64,000 nucleotides of DNA from Cellulophaga algicola DSM 14237 (GTDB lineage Bacteria; Bacteroidota; Bacteroidia; Flavobacteriales; Flavobacteriaceae): NCBI RefSeq assembly GCF_000186265.1, contig NC_014934.1, positions 4,464,001-4,528,000 on the forward strand. Direction: 5' to 3'. The notes beneath the pieces were generated by a model. That model was not told the DNA's origin. It saw nothing but the letters and a program-made list of their open reading frames with translations, and ran no database searches. A program made the translations under genes and the position numbers. Each line of letters starts with the position of its first letter. Position 1 is the stretch's first letter. Positions 52,597 to 61,496 of the stretch are shown here, piece after piece.

Positions 52597-53439
52597 ATGC
52601 TTAGTGATAAAGTTTTATATATTCGAGATTTAGGGAATTGCCCTCCAGCCTATTTAAACGATCCTGCACGAAGAGATTTTTTTGAGATTGTTTGGCTGCG
52701 CAATGAGGATGCTCTTCATGTTCCGCAACACGATTTTCAAACCCTAAAAGGAGATTGGATTTATTTGATTCCACCTTACCGTGTACATCAATTAAACAAG
52801 GCGGGAAAAAATGGAGTATTAATTTCTTTTAAGCAAGAATTGTTGGAAGGAGATTTAAAAGAGTTTTTATTGGATGTTTTTCGTATGTTCAATATTCAAG
52901 GAGAATTTTCTTGTTTACAAGTCAACGAAGAAACCTCTAAAAGCTTGGTCTCTGTACTTCAGCTTTTAAAAGAAGATTATGACAAACCCACGGTGAATTT
53001 AATTATGATAAAAGCCCTATTAAAAGTGTTTTTATTAAAGTTGATTCATTTAAAAGAACAGCATTTTACACTACAGGATATTAATGAAAAGCGCGTTTAT
53101 GAGTTTATGCTATTGCTTGAGAATAATTATAAAGAGGAGCGCACCGCTAATTTTTACGCGGAACAATTGGGCATAAGCGCAAAACGGCTCAATCAGATAT
53201 TAAAAGAAAAGCTTGACAAAACTGGGGTTCAATTAATACATGACCGTGTAATACTGGAGGCAAAACGTCAAATCATACATAGCGAGAATACGATTAAAGA
53301 AATAGCGTATAATTTAGATTTTAAGGATCACTCCTACTTCAGCCGTTTTTTTAAACAGCACGCTGCACAAACCCCACAAGAATTTCAGAATAATGTAAAG
53401 GAGCATGTCATTTCGCATGACAACACTTTATATAGTTAG
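52597..53439 (+). CDS. AraC family regulator divergent from hxlBA
   Basis: A 280-residue AraC regulator. The N-terminal half is a cupin-like ligand domain (FFEIVWLRNEDALHV, GDWIYLIPPYRVHQL). The C-terminal 100 residues carry two helix-turn-helix units, ANFYAEQLGISAKRLNQILK and KEIAYNLDFKDHSYFSRFFK, followed by AAQTPQEFQ. It is divergent from hxlBA with helically phased repeats between them, so it is the probable regulator of that operon. The inducer is unknown. Confidence 0.9.
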   Translation: MLSDKVLYIRDLGNCPPAYLNDPARRDFFEIVWLRNEDALHVPQHDFQTLKGDWIYLIPPYRVHQLNKAGKNGVLISFKQELLEGDLKEFLLDVFRMFNIQGEFSCLQVNEETSKSLVSVLQLLKEDYDKPTVNLIMIKALLKVFLLKLIHLKEQHFTLQDINEKRVYEFMLLLENNYKEERTANFYAEQLGISAKRLNQILKEKLDKTGVQLIHDRVILEAKRQIIHSENTIKEIAYNLDFKDHSYFSRFFKQHAAQTPQEFQNNVKEHVISHDNTLYS

Positions 53440-53490
53440 TTGCTGTTTTTTGGAGTATTTCCTACATCTATGTTATCGTATAACAGGAAA

Positions 53491-53529
53491 AGAAACACCT
53501 CTTTAATTTTTAATTAAAGAGGTGTTTCT
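53491..53529. terminator. Convergent hairpin, probable terminator
   Basis: Perfect 18-bp stem starting AGAAACACCTCTTTAATT with a three-T loop, between the convergent AraC and phytase-like genes. No long T-run follows, so termination efficiency is uncertain. Confidence 0.65.
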
Positions 53530-53547
53530 CATTATTAAAAGGAAAGA

Positions 53548-54708
53548 CTACTGCTCTATTTCCAATAAAATAAATTGGTTTAATTGTGGACCAAAAAAAC
53601 TAAAATTATTATCGGCCACAAGAACTAAAGACCTATTTCCGTTTTCTAAAAGGGGGCCAAAAGTAATTCCCTCTATATTATCAATAATACCACCCGTAAG
53701 CTCACTTCTGATGGTTTCAAAATCTAGCAACAGTGTTTTGCTAACTTCCGTATACTCCGCTCCTTTTAGGCTAGCTAATCCGCTTACATCAGTAGCATTC
53801 GTAGCATCTACGTCGTAAATTTTTATCGTATTCCCTCCATCAAGATACCCCGTTGAAAAAGAACGCTCTAGTACCAAAAATTTGTTCTCCGCATAAGCAA
53901 ATAATTCTGCGACGCCATTAACTTCAAACGTAGTTCCCAATAGTGCTGGGCGGGCTACAGGATCAAGATCATAGACTATTTCTTTTTCAAAGGCATTTGT
54001 AGCTTTGTTGATATAGGCTATTCGTATTTTGGCATCTGTGTCTTCTAATGTGGGTACTTCGCTATCTTGTTTTAATGGTAGCTCCATAGAAACCCAATAT
54101 CCTTCACGATCATAGCTTACACAAAGACCTTCAAACACCCCATTTTGTCGCGGTCCAAAAGTACTAGCTGCATTGGGCATGTATCGTTCTGGCAACGTAG
54201 CTTCACTAACAAAAGTTCCGTCTAAAGATGCCGTACGCAAAAAAGGAGCTATTCCCTTGTCAATATTTCCTTCGCTGGTCCAAACTATATTTTCATGCCC
54301 GTAACGAATCGCTTCTGGATCCGTGATACTTTCCTTTACATTTGCTCCATTAGCATCTTTGAAATTGGTAATCCCTGTGAAGTTTATAGCGGCAATCCCT
54401 TCTGAACTCAACGCAATAGCTGCCGTATAAAAGCGAGGCGCTATTCTATCATCACTAATCATATACCAGGTGTTATTGGCATAATCTATACCTGATATTC
54501 CTCCTACTATTGTATTCTGGAATACCGTACCATCTGGAATGATATATTCATCAATAAAACGCAATTGCGTAATAGTCTGATGCTCTTCTGAAAGTTGATT
54601 GGTTTCTTGATTTGGATTCTCGTTTTTTTCTTGTCCTTCAACAGATCCGCAAGAACCTACAGCCAAAAGGACTGCAAATGCACATAGTTTAATCATTATT
54701 CTATTCAT
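53548..54708 (-). CDS. Esterase-like phytase-family lipoprotein
   Basis: A 386-residue lipoprotein (lipobox AVGSC). It matches the esterase-like activity of phytase family (PF13449 type), a beta-propeller: GGISGIDYANNTWYMISDDR, DPEAIRYG..IVWTSEGN, NGVFEGLCVSYD and ADNNFSFFGPQLNQFILLEIE. Members hydrolyse phosphate esters or lipids in the periplasm or outside; the exact substrate is not evident. It appears monocistronic. Confidence 0.88.
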   Translation of the reverse strand: MNRIMIKLCAFAVLLAVGSCGSVEGQEKNENPNQETNQLSEEHQTITQLRFIDEYIIPDGTVFQNTIVGGISGIDYANNTWYMISDDRIAPRFYTAAIALSSEGIAAINFTGITNFKDANGANVKESITDPEAIRYGHENIVWTSEGNIDKGIAPFLRTASLDGTFVSEATLPERYMPNAASTFGPRQNGVFEGLCVSYDREGYWVSMELPLKQDSEVPTLEDTDAKIRIAYINKATNAFEKEIVYDLDPVARPALLGTTFEVNGVAELFAYAENKFLVLERSFSTGYLDGGNTIKIYDVDATNATDVSGLASLKGAEYTEVSKTLLLDFETIRSELTGGIIDNIEGITFGPLLENGNRSLVLVADNNFSFFGPQLNQFILLEIEQ

Positions 54709-54985
54709 TTCATTCGTTTATTAGACCCGCAATTAACTTTGCTTTATCTAGTATTACCAGTATGTAAACAGTAAGTTTTGGGGCACTAATGTACTAGTTT
54801 ACGATCACATTATTTCATTGAGAGCCTTTTTTTAAAAATGAAGATTATAATTATATGAAATGGTTGCGCTAATTCAATTAAAAAAGGGCATTTAAAACTA
54901 AAAAGTTAAGGCCTACAAAGAGGTACAATACAGACCACTCTCACCTCCTTTCTAAAGGAATAGTTATGTCGCTATGTAGAGGATA

Positions 54986-55360
54986 ATGAGTAACTTTACT
55001 AAAAAAAAATTGGATCTCTTAACCCTCTTAATTTGGTTTTCAAGCCTAGCCTTCGTGTATTTCGGAATAAGTTGTTTTTATTCCGACTTTATAATTTCGG
55101 AATTTGTACGCTATAATTTAGCGAAGTATCGGCGCGCTACCGGTTACCTTCAACTGCTGGGAGCAGTAGGATTGCTATTTGGACTTTATTTTAATGCAAT
55201 TGTAGTTGTTTGTGCTTCCACAGGCTTATTTTTATTAATGCTTGCAGGGTTTATAGTGCGACTAAAAATTAGAGATAATTTCATTAAATCTTCTCCTGCT
55301 TTTATTTTTGCAGGCCTCAACTTATATATAGCCTTTAAAGCTTTCTATACGTATTTCTAA
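54986..55360 (+). CDS. DoxX-family membrane protein
   Basis: A 124-residue protein with four membrane segments typical of the DoxX/DoxD-like family: FVYFGISCFYSDFIISEF, RRATGYLQLLGAVGLLFGLY, GLFLLMLAGFIVRLKIRDNF and a final helix. The family is loosely linked to quinone or redox chemistry. Its stop codon overlaps the stop of a convergent second DoxX gene by four bases. Confidence 0.8.
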   Translation: MSNFTKKKLDLLTLLIWFSSLAFVYFGISCFYSDFIISEFVRYNLAKYRRATGYLQLLGAVGLLFGLYFNAIVVVCASTGLFLLMLAGFIVRLKIRDNFIKSSPAFIFAGLNLYIAFKAFYTYF

Positions 55361-55734
55361 TAGGCTAAAGAGGCAATTACTAAATTCATAGCAATAAACA
55401 AAAAGGCTGGAAAAGATTTAAACAATTCGTCTTTTACTTTTAAGTGCATAATAATAGAACCTAACAAAAGTGTCGCTAAGCCCAAACTGCCAATTAAAGT
55501 TAATCCTTCAAATTTTATGGAAGCCAATAGCATCAGCGCTAAACTAACTTTTAAAAACCCAATTACATAACAGAAAGTTTCGGATAAGCCATACACCTTA
55601 AACTCTTCTTTTATAGTTGTGGCATTACCACCGCGCCACTTTGTAGCTTTCTTAGGTTGAAGTAACCACACATTTAGAATACTTAATCCCACTATTATTT
55701 TTAGCCCTATACTCACATAATCCATTACTTCCAT
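55357..55734 (-). CDS. DoxX-family membrane protein, convergent paralogue
   Basis: A 125-residue DoxX-like protein with four membrane segments, including YVIGFLKVSLALMLLASI and LATLLLGSIIMHLKVKDELFKSFPAFLFIAMNL, closely parallel to the end of the plus-strand neighbour (KIRDNFIKSSPAFIFAGLNL). The two share a common family ancestor but are in tail-to-tail orientation with a CTAA overlap, so there is no room for a terminator between them. ATG 55725 is an alternative start. Confidence 0.8.
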   Translation of the reverse strand: MEVMDYVSIGLKIIVGLSILNVWLLQPKKATKWRGGNATTIKEEFKVYGLSETFCYVIGFLKVSLALMLLASIKFEGLTLIGSLGLATLLLGSIIMHLKVKDELFKSFPAFLFIAMNLVIASLAY

Positions 55735-55992
55735 TTGTTATTTTTAGTTGTTGGCAATTTTCATAAAGCTACAACAAATAATAAACTAATGTTTGCCCAA
55801 TTCGCACTTTAAATAACACAAAAGCAAATTGTTTATATATGCTATCCTATTCCTTGTTTTATGCTTAGCTAGTGGTGATAATTGCTAAAGAGTTTTTAGA
55901 ATAAACACTACTCTAATTCGGCTTATCGAACGCTTTACTCAATGAATATTAAAGTTTTACAGATTGATTACCTAGCGGGATCAAATATTTTG

Positions 55993-56027
55993 TACCTTTG
56001 TTAACCATATGGTTAAACCATATAGTT
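55993..56027 (+). promoter_or_regulatory. Export operon promoter with tandem operators
   Basis: TACCTTTG at 55993-56000 is a perfect -7 element. A perfect 16-bp palindrome TTAACCATATGGTTAA at 56001-56016 follows directly and a second half-related site AACCATATAGTT lies at 56016-56027, 13 bp centre to centre. They cover the transcript start, so TetR binding would block initiation. Confidence 0.75.
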
Positions 56028-56031
56028 TATT

Positions 56032-56646
56032 ATGAAAAAATCAAAAGACAAAAATACGGAGGAACAAATACTTGCTGCTGCAAAAAGTGTTTTTCAAGCC
56101 AAAGGAATGGATGGCGCGCGAATGCAAGAAATAGCAGATAAAGCGGGTATAAATAAAGCGATGCTTCATTATTATTTTAGAAGTAAGCAACTGTTATTTG
56201 AAGCCGTTTTTAAGAATGTATTTTTATTATTAGCGCCGCAATTAAATGCTATTCTAAATGATGATTCTTCTATTGAAGAAAAGATAAAAAACTTTACGGC
56301 AAATTACATCTCTTTTATTAGTCAGCATCCGTACTTGCCCAACTTTATCATTCAGGAGTTAAACAGGAATCCTGAATTTATATTAAAATTTAAAAACAAT
56401 AAAGGGTTTCCTGACATCACAAAATTTAAAAAGAAAGTTGCTGATGAAGTGCAACAAGGGGTTATAAAACCAATACGTGCTGAACAATTATTCATTAATA
56501 TTTTAGCGCTTAATATTTTTCCTTTTGTAGCACAACCTTTAATCATGGCATTTACTGATCTTGACAATCAGGCGTACCAGAAATTAATGGAAGATAGAAA
56601 AACAGATGCCGCAAATTTCATTATCAATGCAATAAAGAACACTTAA
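56032..56646 (+). CDS. TetR family regulator of the export operon
   Basis: A 204-residue TetR repressor with the DNA-binding pattern ILAAAKSVFQAKGMDGARMQEIADKAGINKAMLHYYFRSKQLLFEAVF in residues 11-58 (core KAMLHYYF). The C-terminal domain resembles the CecR/YbiH-type regulators that control YbhGFSR-type exporters, as here. It is first gene of a nine-gene operon; two bases separate it from the TolC gene. Confidence 0.92.
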   Translation: MKKSKDKNTEEQILAAAKSVFQAKGMDGARMQEIADKAGINKAMLHYYFRSKQLLFEAVFKNVFLLLAPQLNAILNDDSSIEEKIKNFTANYISFISQHPYLPNFIIQELNRNPEFILKFKNNKGFPDITKFKKKVADEVQQGVIKPIRAEQLFINILALNIFPFVAQPLIMAFTDLDNQAYQKLMEDRKTDAANFIINAIKNT

Positions 56647-56647
56647 T

Positions 56648-57892
56648 ATGAAACGTTTCCTATGTATTCTGATAAGCATAACCGCATTCTCTGGTAGCGC
56701 ACAACAAAGCATCTCCTTACAAGAATGTTATGACCTCGTCACACTAAACTACCCTTTAGCGAAACAAACCCAATTGTTAGAAGCTCAAAATACCTTAGAG
56801 ACTGCTGTGGTCTCTAATGCAAAATTGCCACAATTGAGTTTAGATGCGCAAGCCACTTATCAATCTGATGTGATAGAAATTCCAATATCGAGTATTGATC
56901 CGTTGAATAAAGACCAATACCGCGCTACATTTTCGGTAAATCAATTGCTCTATAATGGTGGTGCAACCGGCGCTTCATTAGCGCTTAAATCGGCGCAATT
57001 AAAAACAAATCAAAAACAAATAGAAGTTAGTTTATATCAACTAAGACAACAAATTAACCAACTGTACTTTTCAATTTTATTAGCACAAGAATCTAAACTA
57101 TTAGTAAAAGCAAAACAAGAACAGTTACAAGCAAAACTTGATGAAGTACGTGCTGGGGTTACCTATGGTATGCTTATGCCCTCTTCTGATAAAGTACTAG
57201 AAGCAGAATTACTAAAGATAGACCAACAATATCAAGAATTAGAAAGCAGTAAAAATAGCTTGATAGAAACACTTGGGAGTTTAATAAAAAAACCGCTGAC
57301 TGGGGCTACCCAATTTCAAAACCCGTTGATTGAAATTAAAGTACAGCCAGAATTAACACGACCAGAATTAGAATTATTTCAATATAAAAAAGAAGAAATA
57401 GCGCATTCAGAACGCTTTATAGGAAAACAAAATGCGCCTAAATTACATGGTTTTGCTACTGGTGGATATGGCAACCCAGGGTTAAACATGCTAGATAATT
57501 CTTTTCAGGCTTTTTACACTGCTGGTGTAAAATTACATTGGAATGTATTTGATTGGAATGCGAACAAAAAACAACGTGAATCATTAGCCATTAACAAAGA
57601 CCTCGTAGACACGGAAGTCGAAATTTTTAAGCTTAATACTCATATTGAACTGAACAAACAGCAGCAAGAAATTGATAAAATGGAGGCGATTATCACTGCA
57701 GATGATGCCATAATAGACTTAAGAAAAGACGTCTTACTAACGGCAAGTTCTCAACTAAAAAATGGCGTAATAACAGCATCTGCGTACCTCACAGAGCTTA
57801 CCAATTTATATGAAGATGAAAATACTAGGGTACGGCACAAGATTCAGTTGCAGCTCGCTAAAGTAAATTATAATGTTATCAAGGGACTTTAA
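56648..57892 (+). CDS. TolC family outer membrane protein
   Basis: A 414-residue outer membrane factor with signal peptide ending near GSAQQ. Helical, Gln-rich TolC repeats are clear (LEAQNTLETAVVSNAKLPQL; FSVNQLLYNGGATGASLALK; GVKLHWNVFDWNANKKQRES). It should be the exit channel for the ABC exporter encoded downstream. Different from the CusC protein of the copper operon. Confidence 0.9.
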   Translation: MKRFLCILISITAFSGSAQQSISLQECYDLVTLNYPLAKQTQLLEAQNTLETAVVSNAKLPQLSLDAQATYQSDVIEIPISSIDPLNKDQYRATFSVNQLLYNGGATGASLALKSAQLKTNQKQIEVSLYQLRQQINQLYFSILLAQESKLLVKAKQEQLQAKLDEVRAGVTYGMLMPSSDKVLEAELLKIDQQYQELESSKNSLIETLGSLIKKPLTGATQFQNPLIEIKVQPELTRPELELFQYKKEEIAHSERFIGKQNAPKLHGFATGGYGNPGLNMLDNSFQAFYTAGVKLHWNVFDWNANKKQRESLAINKDLVDTEVEIFKLNTHIELNKQQQEIDKMEAIITADDAIIDLRKDVLLTASSQLKNGVITASAYLTELTNLYEDENTRVRHKIQLQLAKVNYNVIKGL

Positions 57893-57902
57893 ACATTTAA
57901 AA

Positions 57903-58805
57903 ATGAAAAAACACAACGCTATACTAGCGATCAGCATGAGTGCCACTACCCTATTTTCCTGCAGCGATGCTAGCGGTACAGCAGATGGTTATGGCAATTT
58001 TGAAGCTACAGAAATTACCATTTCTGCCGAAAACAACGGAAAACTACTGCAGTTTGATGTGCAGGAAGGTGATACGCTTAGTAAGGCTCAATTTATAGGC
58101 TATATTGATACCATACCACTTGCTTTAAAACGGGAACAATTACAGGTTTCTAAGGCGATAATTAGTTCAAAATCTAAAGGAGTTTTATCTCAAATTAATG
58201 TGCTAAATGCCAAATTAAAAACAGGAAACATCAATAAAGATAGAATGCAGCATTTGATTCGTGATAATGCAGGTACACAAAAACAACTAGATGACGTGCA
58301 GGGAGAAATAGCGGTTATTAAAAGTCAGATAAAAAGTGTAGAAATCCAGAATGCCCCCGTAGTGAATGAACTTAAGGCCATTGATGTGCAGTTAAAACAG
58401 CTCGACGATCAAATAGGAAAAAGTAAAATTATTAATCCTATTGCTGGAACAGTATTAACCAAATATATGGAGCCTAATGAAATTGTAAGTTTTGGAAAAC
58501 CGCTATATAAAATTGCGAACCTAAAGATGATGCAATTGCGCGTTTATGTAAGTGAAACGCAATTAGCAAGCTTAAAAATAGATCAAGAAGTTACCGTAAA
58601 AATAGATGATGGAGCTGCTATGAAATCTTATAAAGGACGTATTCGTTGGGTTGCTTCTGAGGCTGAATTTACACCAAAAATTATTCAAACAAAAGAAGAG
58701 CGTACCGCCTTAGTATATGCTGTAAAAATTGATGTAGAAAATGATGGTCGCATAAAAATTGGTATGCCCGCAGAACTATGGTTAAAAAATAATACCCAAA
58801 ATTAA
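57903..58805 (+). CDS. HlyD/YbhG-like membrane fusion lipoprotein
   Basis: A 300-residue periplasmic adaptor. It has a lipobox (LFSC) and is thus anchored in the inner membrane through lipid. A lipoyl-like half (GNFEATEITISAENNGKLL), a long coiled-coil hairpin (about 70-165) and a second half (NPIAGTVLTKYMEPNEIVSFG) follow. Start at ATG 57903: an in-frame upstream start overlaps tolC and adds no signal features. It links the ABC exporter to TolC. Confidence 0.9.
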   Translation: MKKHNAILAISMSATTLFSCSDASGTADGYGNFEATEITISAENNGKLLQFDVQEGDTLSKAQFIGYIDTIPLALKREQLQVSKAIISSKSKGVLSQINVLNAKLKTGNINKDRMQHLIRDNAGTQKQLDDVQGEIAVIKSQIKSVEIQNAPVVNELKAIDVQLKQLDDQIGKSKIINPIAGTVLTKYMEPNEIVSFGKPLYKIANLKMMQLRVYVSETQLASLKIDQEVTVKIDDGAAMKSYKGRIRWVASEAEFTPKIIQTKEERTALVYAVKIDVENDGRIKIGMPAELWLKNNTQN

Positions 58806-58815
58806 TTCCTAGAAA

Positions 58816-59286
58816 ATGAAAAAAATAATAGGGCTTTTATTCGTAATTACAACGCTTACGGCAAGCTGTAAAAATACAAACAAAAAAACAGCAACAGATA
58901 CTTCAACGGACTCCACGACGTCGCAGACAGATGCATTATTTGAAACAGCATGGATGAATGATCTTAGTTTGAATAATGGCCGTAAATGGGAAGCGAATAA
59001 GGAAACTACGGAAGGTGTTCTTAAAATGCAAACCCTTTTACAATCTGAAACTACACATACTATTGAAGAATATGTACATTTAGCCGGTAAACTTAACGTA
59101 GTAAAAAACGAAGTGGTAAAAGAATGTACTATGGAAGGTGCTTCTCATGATAATTTACACCTTTGGCTTTATCCATTAATTAAAAAAATAAAAGCGTTTT
59201 CGGAAGTTAAAAGCTTGGAAGAGGCTTTAAAATTAAAACAAAGTATCGAAGAGCATCTCAAGGTTTACGCTACTTATTTCCAATAA
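58816..59286 (+). CDS. Small lipoprotein of unknown function in the export operon
   Basis: A 156-residue lipoprotein (lipobox TASC, Cys18) with a Thr/Ser/Lys-rich linker to about residue 42. The remainder is helical, with a conserved-looking core VVKECTMEGASHDNLHLWLYPLIKKI containing Cys, Met and two His that could bind metal. I do not recognise the family. It is embedded between adaptor and OsmC genes with 10- and 19-bp gaps. Confidence 0.7.
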   Translation: MKKIIGLLFVITTLTASCKNTNKKTATDTSTDSTTSQTDALFETAWMNDLSLNNGRKWEANKETTEGVLKMQTLLQSETTHTIEEYVHLAGKLNVVKNEVVKECTMEGASHDNLHLWLYPLIKKIKAFSEVKSLEEALKLKQSIEEHLKVYATYFQ

Positions 59287-59305
59287 CGATCTTAAAATAA
59301 ATACC

Positions 59306-59764
59306 ATGGAAAAACATACTTATAATGTCAATGTTCGTTGGACGCAAGACCGAAAAGGTCTGCTTTGCTCTCCTGAGCTTCACAATAATGAAACCAATGC
59401 ATCTAATTGTTTAGAAGTTGCCACACCCCCAGAATTTCCTGGAGGAATGCCAAATATTTGGTCGCCAGAACATTTATTTACGGCAGCAGTCAGCAGTTGT
59501 TTAATGACTACTTTTTTGGCCATTGCCGAATTTTCAAAATTAGAGTACCTAAGTTTCGAATGTGACTCTAGAGGTATTTTAGAGAAAGTAGATGGCAAGT
59601 TTGTCATTAGTGAAGTGCTCTTATTTCCTGAAGTGGTTATTGCCGATGAAACCAAGCGCGAAAGAACCGAACGCATTCTTGAAAAATCTGAGAAAGCATG
59701 CTTAATTTCAAATTCTATTACGTCAAAAATTACAATGGAAACGAAAATAACTGTTCAAAATTAA
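59306..59764 (+). CDS. OsmC family peroxiredoxin-like protein
   Basis: A 152-residue OsmC/Ohr-type hydroperoxide reductase. The two active-site cysteines are in AVSSCLMTTFLA and EKACLISNS, and the ATPPEFPGG segment is typical of the Flavobacteria branch. It reduces organic hydroperoxides at the expense of dithiols. Its place in an export operon suggests lipid or toxic electrophile protection. Confidence 0.9.
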   Translation: MEKHTYNVNVRWTQDRKGLLCSPELHNNETNASNCLEVATPPEFPGGMPNIWSPEHLFTAAVSSCLMTTFLAIAEFSKLEYLSFECDSRGILEKVDGKFVISEVLLFPEVVIADETKRERTERILEKSEKACLISNSITSKITMETKITVQN

Positions 59765-59770
59765 TACGAA

Positions 59771-60676
59771 ATGAGCATCACCGTAAACCATATTGGTAAA
59801 TCCTACAAAAACATACCCGCTTTACATGATATTTCTTTTGAAGTGAAGGAAGGAGAACTCTTTGGTTTAATTGGTCCCGATGGTGCGGGAAAAACAAGTT
59901 TATTTCGGATTCTTACGACCCTATTGATCGCCAATGAAGGTACTGCAACAGTCGCAGGATATGATGTGGTTGAAGATTATAAAAAAATTAGGAATTGTGT
60001 GGGCTATATGCCTGGGAAATTCTCATTGTATCAAGATTTAACGGTTCAGGAAAACCTAAAATTTTTCGCTACTATTTTTGGAACTACAATAGAAGAAAAC
60101 TACGATTTAATTAGAGAAATATACGTTCAGATTGAGCCTTTTAAAACCCGTAGGGCAGGAAAACTTTCTGGGGGGATGAAACAAAAGTTAGCTTTGTGCT
60201 GCGCTTTAATTCACAAACCAAAAGTGCTCTTTTTAGATGAACCTACCACGGGAGTTGATCCGGTATCCCGAAAAGAATTCTGGGAGATGTTAAAACGATT
60301 ACAACTAAAAGGAATTACCATTTTAGTATCTACCCCATATATGGATGAAGCGGCCTTGTGTGACAGAATTGCACTGCTGCAAGATGGGAAAATTTTACAG
60401 ATAGATACTCCAGAAGCAATAGTAAAACACTATCCTAAAGAGATTTACAATGTGGGAGCCCATTCGATGTATGAACTTATCAATAGCTTAAAAGCGTATG
60501 AGCACCAACATAGCGTGTATCCTTTTGGCGAGTATGTTCATTATACCGATAAAAGATCGGACTTTAATCCGGCGGACTTAAAAGCATATTTGGCGGCTAA
60601 AAACCTCTCGGAGCTCACTATAGAAAAAACGACTGCCAGCATTGAAGATACCTTTATGGAATTAGCAAAAAAATGA
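59771..60676 (+). CDS. ABC transporter ATP-binding protein 1
   Basis: A 301-residue ABC ATPase. Walker A GPDGAGKTS, signature LSGGMKQKL, Walker B VLFLDEPTTGVDP and the H-loop position are present, though the switch histidine region reads STPYMDEAALCDR. About 70 C-terminal residues extend beyond the core. It corresponds to the first half of E. coli YbhF. The next ATPase gene overlaps it by four bases (ATGA). Confidence 0.94.
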   Translation: MSITVNHIGKSYKNIPALHDISFEVKEGELFGLIGPDGAGKTSLFRILTTLLIANEGTATVAGYDVVEDYKKIRNCVGYMPGKFSLYQDLTVQENLKFFATIFGTTIEENYDLIREIYVQIEPFKTRRAGKLSGGMKQKLALCCALIHKPKVLFLDEPTTGVDPVSRKEFWEMLKRLQLKGITILVSTPYMDEAALCDRIALLQDGKILQIDTPEAIVKHYPKEIYNVGAHSMYELINSLKAYEHQHSVYPFGEYVHYTDKRSDFNPADLKAYLAAKNLSELTIEKTTASIEDTFMELAKK

Positions 60677-61407
60677 ACGATAACAAAGTCATACACGTAG
60701 AAGGGTTAACGAAAACATTTGGAGATTTTACCGCTGTAAATGCCATTACATTTGATGTGCATAAAGGTGAAATATTTGGGTTTTTAGGTGCCAATGGGGC
60801 TGGAAAAACTACAGCTATGAAAATGCTCATCGGGATTTCTAATCCAACATCTGGCAAGGCAGAAGTAGCAGGTTTTGATGTATTTACACAAGCAGAAGAC
60901 ATCAAAAAAAACATTGGCTATATGAGTCAGAAATTTGCCTTGTATGATGATTTAACGGTTCAAGAAAATATTACTTTCTTTGGCGGTATTTATGGTTTGT
61001 CAAGAAAACAAATCAAAGAAAAGTCTGCCTTATTAATCCAAGAACTAGGGCTAGAAAATGTAGATCATCAATTGGTAGGCGCATTACCCTTGGGGTGGAA
61101 ACAAAAATTATCATTTTCGGTGGCTTTACTCCACGATCCAAAGATTGTGTTTTTAGATGAACCTACCGGTGGTGTTGATCCTATTACCAGACGCCAATTT
61201 TGGGAAATGATTTACAAAGCCGCACATCAGGGAACGACCATTTTTGTAACTACCCATTATATGGATGAAGCAGAATATTGCGATCGCGTTTCCATTATGG
61301 TGAATGGTAAAATAGAAGCTTTAGACACCCCTAAAAACCTCAAAAAAAAATACAAAGCAGACAGCATGAACGATGTGTTTCTAAAACTTGCCAGAGTGCC
61401 CTCCTAA
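60673..61407 (+). CDS. ABC transporter ATP-binding protein 2
   Basis: A 244-residue ABC ATPase corresponding to the second half of YbhF. Walker A GANGAGKTT, Walker B VFLDEPTGGVDP and the switch TTHYMDEAEYCDR are intact. The signature motif reads LPLGWKQKLSF instead of LSGGxxQ, as usual for the second nucleotide-binding domain of this transporter type. In E. coli both halves are one fused polypeptide; here they are split. Confidence 0.94.
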   Translation: MNDNKVIHVEGLTKTFGDFTAVNAITFDVHKGEIFGFLGANGAGKTTAMKMLIGISNPTSGKAEVAGFDVFTQAEDIKKNIGYMSQKFALYDDLTVQENITFFGGIYGLSRKQIKEKSALLIQELGLENVDHQLVGALPLGWKQKLSFSVALLHDPKIVFLDEPTGGVDPITRRQFWEMIYKAAHQGTTIFVTTHYMDEAEYCDRVSIMVNGKIEALDTPKNLKKKYKADSMNDVFLKLARVPS

Positions 61408-61496
61408 CTCCTGCTAAGAAAAAGAAGACTTTACTTTTAAAAGTAGCATCAAAATTAAAACTAGAAAAATTATCCCATTAGGGAATTATACCAAAA

